DNA of 64,000 nt from Comamonadaceae bacterium (GCA_947372745.1 CANBUY010000002.1:1-64000); one strand, 5' to 3'; shown: positions 52,080 to 61,378, counted from the stretch's first letter. A program made the numbers and translations. Notes: generated by a model not told the origin, from the sequence alone.

Positions 52080-53150
52080 ATGTCACCCCATCCCATTCTC
52101 CAAATCAAACCCCTCGGCTTCACCTGGGAAACGCTCGATCCGTTTTTGTTTTGCGCCTACCACGACGACGCTTATCCCCAGGGCAATGCCGACCTGACGC
52201 CCAAAGCTTCAATGGCCGGGCGCCAAATGGGCCAAGACTTCAGCCGCAAAGATGGCTGGAGCATGTACCACGGGCAAACTGTGCCCGGCTTCCCTTCGCA
52301 CCCTCACCGGGGTTTTGAGACCGTCACCATCGTGCGCAAAGGCCTGATCGACCACTCGGATTCGCTCGGGGCTGCGGCCCGTTTTGGCGGCGGCGACGTG
52401 CAGTGGCTCACTGCGGGCGCGGGCGTGGTGCACTCGGAGATGTTCCCACTGCTCAACAGCACAGGCCCCAATCCGCTGGAGCTGTTCCAAATTTGGCTCA
52501 ACCTGCCCAGTGCCGCCAAAATGTCAGCGCCGCATTTCACCATGCTGTGGTCTGAAAAAATCCCCCGCCAAACCAGCGTGGACGCCGCCGGCCGCAGCAC
52601 CGAAGTGGCCGTGATCGCCGGGCAACTGCAAGCCATCAGCGGCACCGTCACATCGCCAGCCGGTGCCCTGCTGCCCTCACCGCCTGACTCATGGGCGGCA
52701 CAGGCCGATGCCGATGTCGCCATCTGGACCCTGCGCCTGGCCCCTGGCGCGCAGTGGACGCTGCCCGCTGCCGCCAGTGCTCAAACCCGTCGCAATCTGT
52801 ATTTTTTCAAAGGCCAAAGCATCAGCGTGGCAGGACAAACGATTCAAAGCCACGGCGCCATAGAGTTGCGCGGTGATGCCGTGGTGGGCCTGGTCAACCA
52901 CGGCGACATTGAAGCTGAATTTTTGCTGCTGCAAGGCCGCCCCATTGGCGAGCCGGTGGCGCAATACGGCCCGTTTGTGATGAACACCAAAGCCGAAATC
53001 TCCCAAGCCATTGCCGACTACCAACGCACCCAATTTGGCGGCTGGCCGTGGCCCGACACCGCCCCCGTGCATGGCCACAACCCCGCCCGCTTTGCCCGGC
53101 ATCCGGATGGGCGGGAGGAGCGGCCGGTGTTGGCGGCACAAGCGGAATGA
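52080..53150 (+). CDS. Pirin family protein
   Basis: The 356-residue bicupin protein has the pirin signature HPHRGFETVTIVRKGLIDHSDSLG, WLTAGAGVVHSEMFP and LFQIWLNLP. The metal ligands of cupin one (two His, Glu, His) are visible. Bacterial pirins can act as quercetinase-like oxygenases or as regulators of enzymes. The C-terminal part is longer than in the shortest pirins (about 230-300 residues). Its stop overlaps a remnant DTW start by ATGA. Confidence 0.9.
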   Translation: MSPHPILQIKPLGFTWETLDPFLFCAYHDDAYPQGNADLTPKASMAGRQMGQDFSRKDGWSMYHGQTVPGFPSHPHRGFETVTIVRKGLIDHSDSLGAAARFGGGDVQWLTAGAGVVHSEMFPLLNSTGPNPLELFQIWLNLPSAAKMSAPHFTMLWSEKIPRQTSVDAAGRSTEVAVIAGQLQAISGTVTSPAGALLPSPPDSWAAQADADVAIWTLRLAPGAQWTLPAAASAQTRRNLYFFKGQSISVAGQTIQSHGAIELRGDAVVGLVNHGDIEAEFLLLQGRPIGEPVAQYGPFVMNTKAEISQAIADYQRTQFGGWPWPDTAPVHGHNPARFARHPDGREERPVLAAQAE

Positions 53151-53221
53151 CGGGCCACGCCGTTGCTCGACTCAGACGTGCGCGTCTGACCTTGCGCACC
53201 AAACCCTTTATTGCCCTGTGA
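53147..53221 (+). pseudogene. Remnant of a DTW-domain gene start
   Basis: The frame from the ATG at 53147 encodes MTGHAVARLRRARLTLRTKP and FIAL, then stops. It matches the first 22 codons of the intact DTW gene at 53709 ([20 protein letters not shown]) in about 20 of 22 residues, while many third bases differ. Its ATGA overlap with pirin looks like an old coupled start. The body of the gene is missing here; the VOC gene follows. Confidence 0.8.
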
Positions 53222-53290
53222 TGCGGCTGCTTCAAGTACCATGACCCCAGTTCAATTTCGCCCATTACCGGGTCCCCACGGAGAATGCTT

Positions 53291-53671
53291 ATGTTTAGTC
53301 ATGTGATGCTTGGTGTTAAAGATCTCGAAGTCTCGAAGACGTTTTACGACGCGCTTCTCGGTACGCTGGGTTTGGGCCCGGGGGTTGCCAACAAATCCCG
53401 CTATTTCTACCGCAGCCCGACCGGGACGTTCGCCATTACCACGCCGATTGATGGCGAACCCGCAACGCATGGCAATGGCAGCACCATTGGTTTTACCGTG
53501 CAGTCTGCCGAGCAAGGTGACGCGTTTCATGCGGCTGGAGTTGCCAATGGGGGCACCACTTGCGAAGACCCCCCTGGTTTGCGCGAAGGCCCGGCAGGCA
53601 AGATTTATCTGGCTTACCTGCGCGACCCCGATGGCAATAAGCTCTGCGCGCTGCACCGTCCTGCCCCCTGA
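53291..53671 (+). CDS. VOC/glyoxalase-like protein
   Basis: The 126-residue protein has the single-domain pair of VOC modules: SHVMLGVKDLEVSKTFYDALL, IGFTVQSAEQGDAFHAAGVANGG and IYLAYLRDPDGNKLCALH. The start at 53291 is eight bases after GGAG; an ATG at 53285 is too close. The fold supports a dimeric glyoxalase-like or bleomycin-resistance-like enzyme, substrate unknown. It lies between the DTW remnant and the intact DTW gene, so it probably arrived together with one of them. Confidence 0.85.
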   Translation: MFSHVMLGVKDLEVSKTFYDALLGTLGLGPGVANKSRYFYRSPTGTFAITTPIDGEPATHGNGSTIGFTVQSAEQGDAFHAAGVANGGTTCEDPPGLREGPAGKIYLAYLRDPDGNKLCALHRPAP

Positions 53672-53708
53672 GTTGCGCCACACCAGCGCTGCACTTGGCG
53701 CCATCCCG

Positions 53709-54452
53709 ATGACCCATGCCGTAGCCCGTCTGCGCGCCGCACGTCTGGCCTTGCGCACCAAACCGTTCATTGCCCGTGGCTCAAGGGCTGAGCGCTGCAC
53801 CGGTTGCCGGGTGATTGCCAGCCACTGCCTGTGCGCCTTGCGCCCGGTGTTGCCGACCCACGCGGGCGTGTGCCTGATCATGGCGGATATTGAACCGCTC
53901 AAGCCCAGCAACACTGGTTGGCTGATTGCCGACGTGGTGCCGGACACCGCTGCTTTTGGCTGGACCCGTACAGCCGTTGACCCCGGCCTGCTGGCGATGC
54001 TGGCCGACCCGCAGTGGCAGCCGTATCTGGTGTTTCCGGGTGAGTTTGTGGACGCCGCGCGGGTAGTGACCGAGGTGCAACCCCTAGAGGGCAAGCGTCC
54101 CTTGTTTGTGCTGCTGGACGCCACTTGGCCCGAGGCGCGCAAGATGTTTCGCAAAAGCCCTTACCTCAACCACCTGCCCGTGCTCAGCCTGCAGCCCGAG
54201 CAACTCTCCAACTACCTGCTTCGCCGGTCCACGCGCGACGACCACCTGTGCACGTCAGAGGTGGCGGCTTTGTGTTTTGAGTTAGCGGGGGAAGTGCAAG
54301 CGGCTGCGGTGATCGATGCCTATTTGGGCGTGTTCACCGAGCACTATTTAGATGCCAAGCACCACCGTCCGGTGGACTTGGAGAGCGCTGTGCACCAGCG
54401 TTTAAGCAACAGCCTGACCGACCGTGAGGGCAGTCAGGCATCAAGCCTTTAG
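53709..54452 (+). CDS. DTW-domain protein (tRNA-uridine aminocarboxypropyltransferase-like)
   Basis: The 247-residue protein has a Cys-rich N-terminus ([13 protein letters not shown]), [15 protein letters not shown] and the DTW-type core [22 protein letters not shown], then [23 protein letters not shown] proteins such as TapT add the 3-amino-3-carboxypropyl group to uridine 47 of tRNA from S-adenosylmethionine. The stop overlaps the convergent icd stop by four bases. The first 22 codons have a second copy at 53147. Confidence 0.87.
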   Translation: MTHAVARLRAARLALRTKPFIARGSRAERCTGCRVIASHCLCALRPVLPTHAGVCLIMADIEPLKPSNTGWLIADVVPDTAAFGWTRTAVDPGLLAMLADPQWQPYLVFPGEFVDAARVVTEVQPLEGKRPLFVLLDATWPEARKMFRKSPYLNHLPVLSLQPEQLSNYLLRRSTRDDHLCTSEVAALCFELAGEVQAAAVIDAYLGVFTEHYLDAKHHRPVDLESAVHQRLSNSLTDREGSQASSL

Positions 54453-56680
54453 TGGCTGGCGGCAGCTAAAGCCGCGTTGAAGGTCGCGCTTGGGCGCATG
54501 ACGGCCTCTAGCTTGGCGGTATCAGGCAAGTAGTAGCCGCCAATATCAACCGCTTTGCCCTGCACCACTTTCAGCTCAGTCGTGATTTGGACTTCGTTGT
54601 CTGTGAGTGCTTTGGCCAAAGGTGCAAATTGTGTAGCCAATGCCAGGTCATCCGTCTGTGCGGCCAAGGCTTGTGCCCAGTACATGGACAGGTAAAACTG
54701 GCTGCCACGGTTGTCCAACTCGCCGGTGCGGGTGGATGGCGACTTGTTGTTTTCCAACAGTTTGCCGGTGGCGTCGTCGAGCGTCTTGGCCAAAATGGTG
54801 GCCTTTTGGTTGCCCGTTTTCAAGCCCAGGTCTTCCAAGGACACGGCCAGCGCCAAGAACTCGCCCAGCGAGTCCCAGCGCAGGTGGTTTTCTTCCACCA
54901 GTTGCTTGACGTGCTTGGGCGCGGAGCCGCCAGCGCCTGTTTCGTACATGCCGCCACCGGCCATCAATGGCACGATGGAGAGCATCTTGGCGCTGGTGCC
55001 CAGCTCCATGATGGGGAACAGGTCGGTCAGGTAGTCACGCAAAATATTGCCGGTGACCGAGATCGTGTCCATGCCGCGAATGACACGCTCTAGCGTGTAA
55101 CGCATGGCGCGCACTTGTGACATGTGCTGAATATCCAAGCCAGTGGTGTCGTAGTCTTTGAGGTACAACTCCACCTTTTTGATCAGCTCAGCCTCATGCG
55201 GGCGGTACGGGTCCAGCCAGAAAATGGCGGGCATGCCGGAGTTGCGGGCGCGGGTCACGGCCAGCTTCACCCAGTCGCGCACGGGGGCGTCTTTGCACTG
55301 GCACATGCGCCAGATATCGCCTTCTTCCACTTGTTGTGACAACAGAACTTCGCCCGTGGCGATGTCCACGATGTTGGCCAAGCCGGCTTCTTGCACTTCA
55401 AAAGTCTTGTCGTGCGAACCGTATTCTTCGGCTTGCTGCGCCATCAGGCCCACGTTGGGGACAGTGCCCATGGTGACGGGGTCAAAGTTGCCGTTGGTTT
55501 TGCAGAAGTTGATCATCTCCTGGTAAATACGGGCAAACGTGCTCTCAGGCATGACGGCTTTGGTGTCCTTGGGACGGCCATCGGCCCCCCACATCTTGCC
55601 GCCAATGCGGATCATGGCGGGCATGGAAGCATCCACAATCACGTCGCTGGGCGAGTGAAAGTTGGAAATACCTTTGGCCGAATCCACCATCGCCAACTCA
55701 GGGCGGTGCTCGTGGCAGGCGTGCAGGTCACGCTCAATCTCTTCGCGCAGGGACGTGGGCAAATTTGCAATCTTGTCGTACAGATTGGACATGCCGTTGT
55801 TGACGTTGACGCCGAGTTCGCGGAACAGCTTGGCGTGCTTGGTGAATGCTTCCTTGTAGAAAATACGCACGCAGTGGCCAAAAACGATGGGGTGCGAGAC
55901 CTTCATCATGGTGGCTTTAACGTGCAGCGAGAACATCACGCCTGTTTGGCGGCAATCTTCGAGCTGGTCTTCGTAAAACTCGCACAGCGCCTTCTTGCTC
56001 ATGAACATGCTGTCGATGATTTCACCGGCCAGCAACGGGGTGCTGGCTTTAAGCACAAAGGTTTTGCCGCTTTTGCCAACCAGCTCCATGCGCACATCAC
56101 GCGCTTTGTCCAGCGTGATGGAGAGCTCGTTGTGGTAAAAATCGCCCTTGGTCATGTGGGCCACATGGGTGCGTGAAGCCATGCTCCATTTACCCATGGA
56201 GTGAGGGTTTTTGCGGGCATAACGCTTGACGGCCAAAGGCGCACGGCGGTCAGAGTTGCCTTCGCGCAGCACGGGGTTGACCGAGCTACCCAGGCATTTT
56301 GAGTAGCGGGTTTTGATCGACTTTTCTTCGTCAGTCTTGGGGTTTTCAGGGAAATCAGGGATGGCATAGCCACGGGCCTGCAGCTCTTTGATGGCTGCGG
56401 TCAGCTGGGGCAAAGAGGCGCTGATGTTGGGCAGCTTGATGATGTTGGTGTCCGGCAAGAGGGTCAAACGACCCAATTCCTGCAAGGTGTTGGGCACTTT
56501 TTGCGCATCAGGCAGAAAGTCCGAGAACTCGGCCAGCACACGGGCCGCCACTGAGATGTCGCTCTGTTCAACGTCAATACCTGCAGGCGCTGTAAATGTG
56601 CGAACGATTGGCAGGAATGAGGCCGTGGCCAGCAAAGGGGCCTCGTCTGTGAGTGTGTAGATGATTTTTGAATTAGCCAT
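54449..56680 (-). CDS. icd: Monomeric NADP-dependent isocitrate dehydrogenase
   Basis: The 743-residue protein is of the usual length of the monomeric (IDH2-type) enzyme and starts with [21 protein letters not shown]. Other conserved parts are [75 protein letters not shown] and [14 protein letters not shown]. It converts isocitrate to 2-oxoglutarate in the citric acid cycle, in the cytosol. The ATG at 56680 was chosen; the frame upstream of it has no ribosome site. It is a housekeeping gene. Confidence 0.97.
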   Translation of the reverse strand: MANSKIIYTLTDEAPLLATASFLPIVRTFTAPAGIDVEQSDISVAARVLAEFSDFLPDAQKVPNTLQELGRLTLLPDTNIIKLPNISASLPQLTAAIKELQARGYAIPDFPENPKTDEEKSIKTRYSKCLGSSVNPVLREGNSDRRAPLAVKRYARKNPHSMGKWSMASRTHVAHMTKGDFYHNELSITLDKARDVRMELVGKSGKTFVLKASTPLLAGEIIDSMFMSKKALCEFYEDQLEDCRQTGVMFSLHVKATMMKVSHPIVFGHCVRIFYKEAFTKHAKLFRELGVNVNNGMSNLYDKIANLPTSLREEIERDLHACHEHRPELAMVDSAKGISNFHSPSDVIVDASMPAMIRIGGKMWGADGRPKDTKAVMPESTFARIYQEMINFCKTNGNFDPVTMGTVPNVGLMAQQAEEYGSHDKTFEVQEAGLANIVDIATGEVLLSQQVEEGDIWRMCQCKDAPVRDWVKLAVTRARNSGMPAIFWLDPYRPHEAELIKKVELYLKDYDTTGLDIQHMSQVRAMRYTLERVIRGMDTISVTGNILRDYLTDLFPIMELGTSAKMLSIVPLMAGGGMYETGAGGSAPKHVKQLVEENHLRWDSLGEFLALAVSLEDLGLKTGNQKATILAKTLDDATGKLLENNKSPSTRTGELDNRGSQFYLSMYWAQALAAQTDDLALATQFAPLAKALTDNEVQITTELKVVQGKAVDIGGYYLPDTAKLEAVMRPSATFNAALAAASH

Positions 56681-56879
56681 ACTTATTCTCTTGGATTTCG
56701 TTGGATGGGATAGCCGCATGAATGTAAATCAAAAACCTGTCACTAAGCTGATACAGGACAGATTGCATTCAAAATTGCGCCCTTGTGGGGGCTTTGGGGC
56801 AATAAATAGTCCTTTGGCACGACAATCAACCCCTTAGCGCAGGCAACGATGCCCGCCTCCATTGAACAGAAGAATCCCC

Positions 56880-57128
56880 ATGACCCAAGATACAAGCCCC
56901 CAAACTGCCGTGAAAACCAAGGAGTTGTGCGAATCCTGCGCTGGCGTGCAGCAAAACTGGCGCCGCGCCCCCGGCCACCCCGAGCTGGTGCAAGGCGTGA
57001 ACCGCAAAGAGCCCCGCCCCCACGGCACCGTCACCGTCACCCGTTATGTGTGTGACCGCTGCAGCACCGTGTGGGACTATGAGAATAACAAGGTCAATTT
57101 GCACGCAGGCTGGTCAGTCGTCGGCTAA
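56880..57128 (+). CDS. Small zinc-ribbon-like protein
   Basis: The 82-residue protein has CESC (Cys17, Cys20) and CDRC (Cys58, Cys61), a likely zinc ribbon, and a hydrophilic body rich in Arg and Pro. I do not recognise a family. The start at 56880 is the second ATG of the frame; both starts lack a strong ribosome site. The gene is divergent from icd. Confidence 0.65.
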   Translation: MTQDTSPQTAVKTKELCESCAGVQQNWRRAPGHPELVQGVNRKEPRPHGTVTVTRYVCDRCSTVWDYENNKVNLHAGWSVVG

Positions 57129-57146
57129 ATGAATGATTGGGTGCTA

Positions 57147-57212
57147 CTTATAAAATAGCTGCTTAAGCACGTTGACATTGACCTAGATGGCTATTTTGTT
57201 TAAAAAATAGCA
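57147..57212 (+). repeat. Short interspersed repeat, copy 2
   Basis: The 19-base core AATAGCTGCTTAAGCACGT (57154-57172) is identical to the one on the minus strand at 34518-34536. It is followed by GACATTGACCTAGATGGC and TATTTTGTTTAAAAAATAGC, which can partly pair with the left end. Confidence 0.75.
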
Positions 57213-57234
57213 ACACTGAAGCGCACCAAACCCC

Positions 57235-57314
57235 GTCATTGCGAGCGAAGCGCGGCAATCCATGACTTTGATTTAGCTCGGCACGATGGATTGCCGCGCT
57301 TCGCTCGCAATGAC
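57235..57314. repeat. REP-like inverted repeat, perfect copy
   Basis: Two 29-base arms (57235-57263 and 57286-57314), both beginning with GTCATTGCGAGCGAAGCG when read inward, are perfectly complementary and enclose a 22-base loop. A diverged copy lies at 47602-47718. The element sits between the zinc-ribbon and flavin-reductase genes and may also end transcripts. Confidence 0.88.
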
Positions 57315-57352
57315 AGGAGCGTTAAAAATCAGCCGCCTGCCGCCACCAACCC

Positions 57353-57976
57353 TTAAGCTTTCGGGCGGTACAGGCGAAACAACTGCTCAGGCCCCACTGT
57401 GAAATAATCCCCCGGCCCGCCGCCTCGCAGCACATGGCCTGCCCCGGCTGTGTCGTACACCCCGTTAATGAGCAGGTCGGGGTCAATGTGCACCCCCACC
57501 ACCTCGCCCAGCACCAGCCAGGTGTCCACCTGGTCGCCATTGGCGCCTTGCAGTTGAATAATTTGCGTGCGTCGGCACTCAAACGACACCCGGCTTTCTT
57601 GCACGCGCGGCACGCCCACCACCCGTGAAGCCACAGGCGTGAGGCCCGCAAGCTCAAACTCATTCGCATCCGGGCCTACCGGCGCACAAGTCTGGTTCAT
57701 GGCCTCGGCCAGTGGGCGCGTGACAAGGTTCCACACAAACTCCCCGGTTTCTTCAATATTGCGCAGCGTGTCCTTATAGCCAATACTGGCAAACCCGATC
57801 AGAGGCGGCGTGTAGTTGAAGGCATTAAAAAAGCTATAGGGCGCCAAATTGGGCACGCCAGACGCGCTGACCGTCGAGATCCAGCCAATAGGGCGCGGCC
57901 CCACGATGGCGTTGAACGGGTCGTGCGGCAAGCCGTGGCCGTGGCGGGGTTCGTAGAAATGGGGGGTGTCGGGCAC
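57353..57976 (-). CDS. Flavin reductase-like FMN-binding protein (DIM6/NTAB type)
   Basis: I prefer the GTG at 57976, six bases after GGAG; a longer frame to an ATG at 58051 exists. The 207-residue protein has the family core NAIVGPRPIGWISTVSASG, NLAPYSFFNAFNYTPPLIGF and DTLRNIEETGEFVWNLV. Such proteins bind FMN and reduce flavin or flavin-like substrates, or serve as accessory oxidoreductases. Substrate unknown. Confidence 0.85.
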   Translation of the reverse strand: MPDTPHFYEPRHGHGLPHDPFNAIVGPRPIGWISTVSASGVPNLAPYSFFNAFNYTPPLIGFASIGYKDTLRNIEETGEFVWNLVTRPLAEAMNQTCAPVGPDANEFELAGLTPVASRVVGVPRVQESRVSFECRRTQIIQLQGANGDQVDTWLVLGEVVGVHIDPDLLINGVYDTAGAGHVLRGGGPGDYFTVGPEQLFRLYRPKA

Positions 57977-58108
57977 GGGGGACTCCGGGATGTTGGGGGT
58001 TAACGATAACGCGCCTTGCGAAAAGTGTCTCTCTCCGTCTGAAAGACCCACCGCGCACAGTGCTGAACCAAGACTTTTATACTGAAATTACACTTTGTAA
58101 AGACCCTC

Positions 58109-58660
58109 TTGAATCAGCCCGCCCTAACCGAAGACGACCTGCACCACCGACTATGGATGGAGCTGCAGCGCGCCACCAATGACCGACACCATGACTGGCG
58201 CACGCCCGTTTTGGCCAGCACGGGCTTGGACGGATTTCCCCAAGCCCGCACGGTGGTGCTGCGCTCCGCAGAGCGCGCGCAAGCCAAGCTGACTTTTTTC
58301 ACCGACAGCCGCAGCCCCAAGGTGGCTGAGCTGCAAACGCAGGCACGCGCCAGCCTTGTTTTTTGGAGCAAGCGCTTGGGCTGGCAGTTGCGTGTGTCCG
58401 TGTTGGCCACGGTGATGACCGAGGGCGCGGCGGTGGAGGCGGCTTGGCAGCGCGTCAGCCAGTTGCCAGCGGCGGGCGATTATCTGTCAACCGCCCCACC
58501 CGGTGCGCCTTGTACGCCTGAAGAGGTGGGGGTGTGCCCACAACACAACCTGTGCATCGTGAGCGCCCAAGTGCTCAGCATGGATTGGCTGGCTTTGGCC
58601 AAAGAGGGCCACCGGCGGGCGCGGGTGAGTGCTGACAGCGTGGCCTGGTGCGTGCCATGA
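58109..58660 (+). CDS. Pyridoxamine 5'-phosphate oxidase-like FMN protein
   Basis: The 183-residue frame starts with a TTG; no ATG or GTG fits better, so the start is uncertain. It has the PNPOx-like split-barrel pattern: WRTPVLASTGLDGFPQARTVVLRSA, LTFFTDSRSPKVAEL, ASLVFWSKRLGWQLRVSVLA. It is shorter than the true PdxH at the C-terminus, so it probably is a related flavoprotein. It overlaps the DCC gene by ATGA. Confidence 0.78.
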   Translation: MNQPALTEDDLHHRLWMELQRATNDRHHDWRTPVLASTGLDGFPQARTVVLRSAERAQAKLTFFTDSRSPKVAELQTQARASLVFWSKRLGWQLRVSVLATVMTEGAAVEAAWQRVSQLPAAGDYLSTAPPGAPCTPEEVGVCPQHNLCIVSAQVLSMDWLALAKEGHRRARVSADSVAWCVP

Positions 58661-59073
58661 TGGAGAACACCAAGCCCGCTGCGCCAGCCTCACCCCCCGC
58701 CTGTGATGGGCTGACGGTGCTATTTGACGGCTCTTGCCCGCTATGCCGCCGTGAGGTGGGTGTTTACCAGTCGCTCGCGCCCTTGTCTCCCGTGGCGTGG
58801 CAGGACGTGAGCCAAGCCGCCCAGGGCTTGACGCCCGAGCTGCAAGCGCGCTACATGGCGCGGTTTCATGTGCAAAAAGAGTCTGGCGAGTTGCTCAGTG
58901 GCGCGGCGGCATTTGTGGCGCTTTGGCAGGCGATGCCAGGCTGGCGCTGGCTTGGGCGTTTTGGCGCCCTACCGGGCATGACGGCTGTGCTGGAGGTGTT
59001 TTACAAAGGCTTTCTGCGCGTTCGCCCCCGCATTCAGCGTCTTGTTCGGGTGTGGGATGGGGAATCCCCCTAA
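58657..59073 (+). CDS. DCC family (DUF393) thiol-disulfide oxidoreductase-like protein
   Basis: The 138-residue protein has the DCC signature LFDGSCPLCRREVGVYQ with a CxxC pair, a thioredoxin-like start, and WRWLGRFGALPGM. Function unknown, perhaps redox. Translation is coupled to the PNPOx-like gene by ATGA. Its stop overlaps that of the convergent transketolase gene by four bases. Confidence 0.85.
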   Translation: MMENTKPAAPASPPACDGLTVLFDGSCPLCRREVGVYQSLAPLSPVAWQDVSQAAQGLTPELQARYMARFHVQKESGELLSGAAAFVALWQAMPGWRWLGRFGALPGMTAVLEVFYKGFLRVRPRIQRLVRVWDGESP

Positions 59074-60074
59074 TTAGACATCCACCCCTTGACCGACGCC
59101 ACAACCGCCTCGGTTGAAATGCCGTAGCGGTCGTGCAGCGTGGGCAGGGCGCCGGCGTCCAAAAACTTGTCGGGCAGGGCAATCTGCCTAAATGTTGGGT
59201 GAACGCCTGCGCGCATCAGTACCCCGGCCACGGCTTCCCCCAGTCCGCCAATCGTGCTGTGGTTTTCAGCCACCACCACCAGGCGTCCCGACCTAGCAGC
59301 TTGAAAAGCGATGGTCTCATCGTCCAGGGGCTTGAGGGTGGGAACGTGCAACACCGCCACATCAATCTGGTCGCGCTTTAAAGCGTCGGCGGCTTCCAGA
59401 GCGCGCATGGTCATGAGCCCGGTGGAGATGAAGAGCACATCGCGCCCGTCACGAATCATTTTGGCCTTGCCCAGCTCAAAGGTGTAGCCGTATTCGTCAA
59501 GTACCAGCGGTACCTGGCCACGCAGCAAGCGCATGTAAACCGGGCCTTGGTGGGCCGCGATCACGGGCACGGCCTGCTCAATTTCATGGGCGTCACAGGG
59601 GTCAATCACGGTCATGCCGGGCATGGCGCGCATCATGGCCAGGTCTTCGGTGGCCTGGTGGCTGGGGCCGTAACCGGTGGTCAGACCCGGCAGGGCGCAG
59701 ACAATTTTGACGTTCAGGTTTTCTTCTGCAATCACTTGGTGCATGAAGTCGTAGGCGCGGCGGGTGGCAAATACCGCGTAGGTGGTGGCAAAAGGCACAA
59801 AGCCTTCTTTGGCCATGCCGCCTGCTGCGCCCATCAGCAGTTGCTCGGCCATGCCCATCTGGAAAAATCGCTCCGGGTAGGCTTGTGCAAACAGGTGCAG
59901 GTCGGTGTATTTGGCCAAATCAGCCGTCATGCCGACGATCTTGGGCTGCTGGGCTGCCAACGCCTCCAGCGCTTTGCCAAAGGGTGCGGCGCGGGTGCGC
60001 TGCCCCTCGGCGGCAATGGAGGCGATCATGGCCGAGGTGGTGAGCCGGGGTTTGGGTGGCGTCGCGGTGTTCAT
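59070..60074 (-). CDS. Transketolase, C-terminal subunit
   Basis: The 334-residue protein corresponds to the pyrimidine-binding and C-terminal domains of transketolase: IVGMTADLAKYTDLHLFA, RFFQMGMAEQLLMGAAGGMA, FATTYAVFATRRAYDFMHQ and GYGPSHQATEDLAMMRAMPGM. The start overlaps the stop of the N-terminal subunit gene by ATGA. Split transketolases of this type occur in operons for unusual sugars, for example the apulose-4-phosphate transketolase. It is last in a five-gene operon. Confidence 0.92.
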   Translation of the reverse strand: MNTATPPKPRLTTSAMIASIAAEGQRTRAAPFGKALEALAAQQPKIVGMTADLAKYTDLHLFAQAYPERFFQMGMAEQLLMGAAGGMAKEGFVPFATTYAVFATRRAYDFMHQVIAEENLNVKIVCALPGLTTGYGPSHQATEDLAMMRAMPGMTVIDPCDAHEIEQAVPVIAAHQGPVYMRLLRGQVPLVLDEYGYTFELGKAKMIRDGRDVLFISTGLMTMRALEAADALKRDQIDVAVLHVPTLKPLDDETIAFQAARSGRLVVVAENHSTIGGLGEAVAGVLMRAGVHPTFRQIALPDKFLDAGALPTLHDRYGISTEAVVASVKGWMSN

Positions 60075-60913
60075 GGGTGGGCTCCAGCGTGTTGGGCATC
60101 GAGTAAGGCGAGGGCTTGCTGCCACTCGGGCGGGTCAACCCGGATGAAATGATTTTTCTCGCGCTGCTCCAAGAAGGGCACGCCTTTGCCCATCAGGGTG
60201 TCGAGCAAGATGACGCGGGGCTGGTCGGATTGCAGGCTTCGAGCGATGTCAAAAGCGGCCAGCACAGCGGGCAAGTCGTTGCCATCCACTCGTTGTACAT
60301 GCCAGCCAAAGGCAGCCCATTTTTCTGCCACAGGTTCAAAGCGCAGCACTTGGCTAGAAGGGCCATCGGCTTGCTGGTTGTTGATGTCTACGGTGCAAAT
60401 CAGGTTGGACAAGCCGTGATGCGCCGCAGATATAGCGGCCTCCCAAGTGGCACCTTCGTCGAGTTCGCCGTCAGACATGGAGTTGTAAACAAAAGCCGGG
60501 TTGTTTTTAAGCCTTAGGCCCAGCGCCATTCCCACCCCAATAACCAAGCCCTGGCCCAGTGAGCCGCCCGATATTTCCATGCCCGGCGTATAGGTGGCCA
60601 TGCCCGACATGGGCAGGCGGCTGTCGTCGCTGCCGTAGGTGTCCAACTCGGACTCTGGCAGTATGCCGGCCTCGATGAGCGCGGCGTAGTGGGCAATGGC
60701 GTAATGGCCATGTGAGAGCAAAAAGCGGTCGCGCCCTTCCCACTCGGGGTCTTCAGGGCGGTAGCTCAGCGCGTGCCCGTAGGCCACGGCGAGCATATCC
60801 GCCAAGCCCAGCGCTTGGCCGATGTAGCCTTGACCCTGTACCTCGCCCATGCGCAGGGCATAGCGGCGAATACGGTAGGCGCGCTCGGCCAGTGACGTCA
60901 GAAGGGTGCTCAT
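60071..60913 (-). CDS. Transketolase, N-terminal subunit
   Basis: The 280-residue protein is the thiamine-diphosphate-binding half: FLLSHGHYAIAHYAALIEAG, MEISGGSLGQGLVIGVGMALG and MSDGELDEGATWEAAISAAHH (the GDG-like motif SDGELDEG), then TVDINNQQADG. With the C-terminal subunit it transfers two-carbon units between ketose and aldose phosphates. It overlaps the RpiB gene stop and the next start by ATGA on both sides, so the three are translationally coupled. Confidence 0.92.
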   Translation of the reverse strand: MSTLLTSLAERAYRIRRYALRMGEVQGQGYIGQALGLADMLAVAYGHALSYRPEDPEWEGRDRFLLSHGHYAIAHYAALIEAGILPESELDTYGSDDSRLPMSGMATYTPGMEISGGSLGQGLVIGVGMALGLRLKNNPAFVYNSMSDGELDEGATWEAAISAAHHGLSNLICTVDINNQQADGPSSQVLRFEPVAEKWAAFGWHVQRVDGNDLPAVLAAFDIARSLQSDQPRVILLDTLMGKGVPFLEQREKNHFIRVDPPEWQQALALLDAQHAGAHP

Positions 60914-61359
60914 TTGGAATGGCTTGCTTCGTAGGTGTGGATCAAGTCCACTTTGGGTTGCGAGCGGCCGCCATCAAAGTCGCTTTTCAGCCAGGCGTCC
61001 ACGATGGATTTGGCCAATTCCGGCCCCACCACCCGGGCGCCTATTGTGATAATTTGCGCATCGTTGCTGCGGCTCGCGCGCTCGGCTGAGTAGGTGTCAT
61101 GGCACTGGGCAGCGCGCACGCCCTTGACCTTGTTGGCTGATATTGCCATGCCAATGCCGGTGCCGCACAGCAGTAGGGCGCGCTCAAAAGTGCCGCTGGC
61201 TACCTGCTCGGCCACAGCAAAGGCTACGTCAGGATAAAGCACGGGTTGGGCGTCATGGGTGCCAAAGTCGGTCACCTCATGCCCGGCTGCGGTGATGTGT
61301 TGTTTGAGCAGTTGTTTGAGGTCATAAGCAGCCTCGTCGCAGCCAATAGCAAGTTTCAT
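60910..61359 (-). CDS. rpiB: RpiB/LacAB-type sugar-phosphate isomerase
   Basis: The 149-residue protein has the RpiB layout: LAIGCDEAAYDLKQLLKQHI, VTDFGTHDAQPVLYPDVAFAVAE and ALLLCGTGIGMAISANKVKGVRAA, with the active-site Cys in LLCGTGIG. RpiB interconverts ribose- and ribulose-5-phosphate; close relatives (DerI) act on D-erythrulose-4-phosphate. In this operon, next to a DhaK-type kinase and a TIM-barrel isomerase, a tetrulose-phosphate role is as likely as ribose-5-phosphate. Confidence 0.88.
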   Translation of the reverse strand: MKLAIGCDEAAYDLKQLLKQHITAAGHEVTDFGTHDAQPVLYPDVAFAVAEQVASGTFERALLLCGTGIGMAISANKVKGVRAAQCHDTYSAERASRSNDAQIITIGARVVGPELAKSIVDAWLKSDFDGGRSQPKVDLIHTYEASHSK

Positions 61360-61378
61360 AACGGTCTTTCGGTCCAGG

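Noticed and set aside
53252-54154. Minus-strand frame of 300 codons across VOC and DTW genes
   Set aside because: It is the shadow of two well-supported + strand genes and shows Arg/Thr/Ala-rich low-information sequence.
55391-56176. Plus-strand frames opposite icd, the kinase and the gentisate dioxygenase genes
   Set aside because: They lie antisense to strongly conserved enzymes, are rich in His/Gly/Val as expected from high-GC shadows, and have no motifs.
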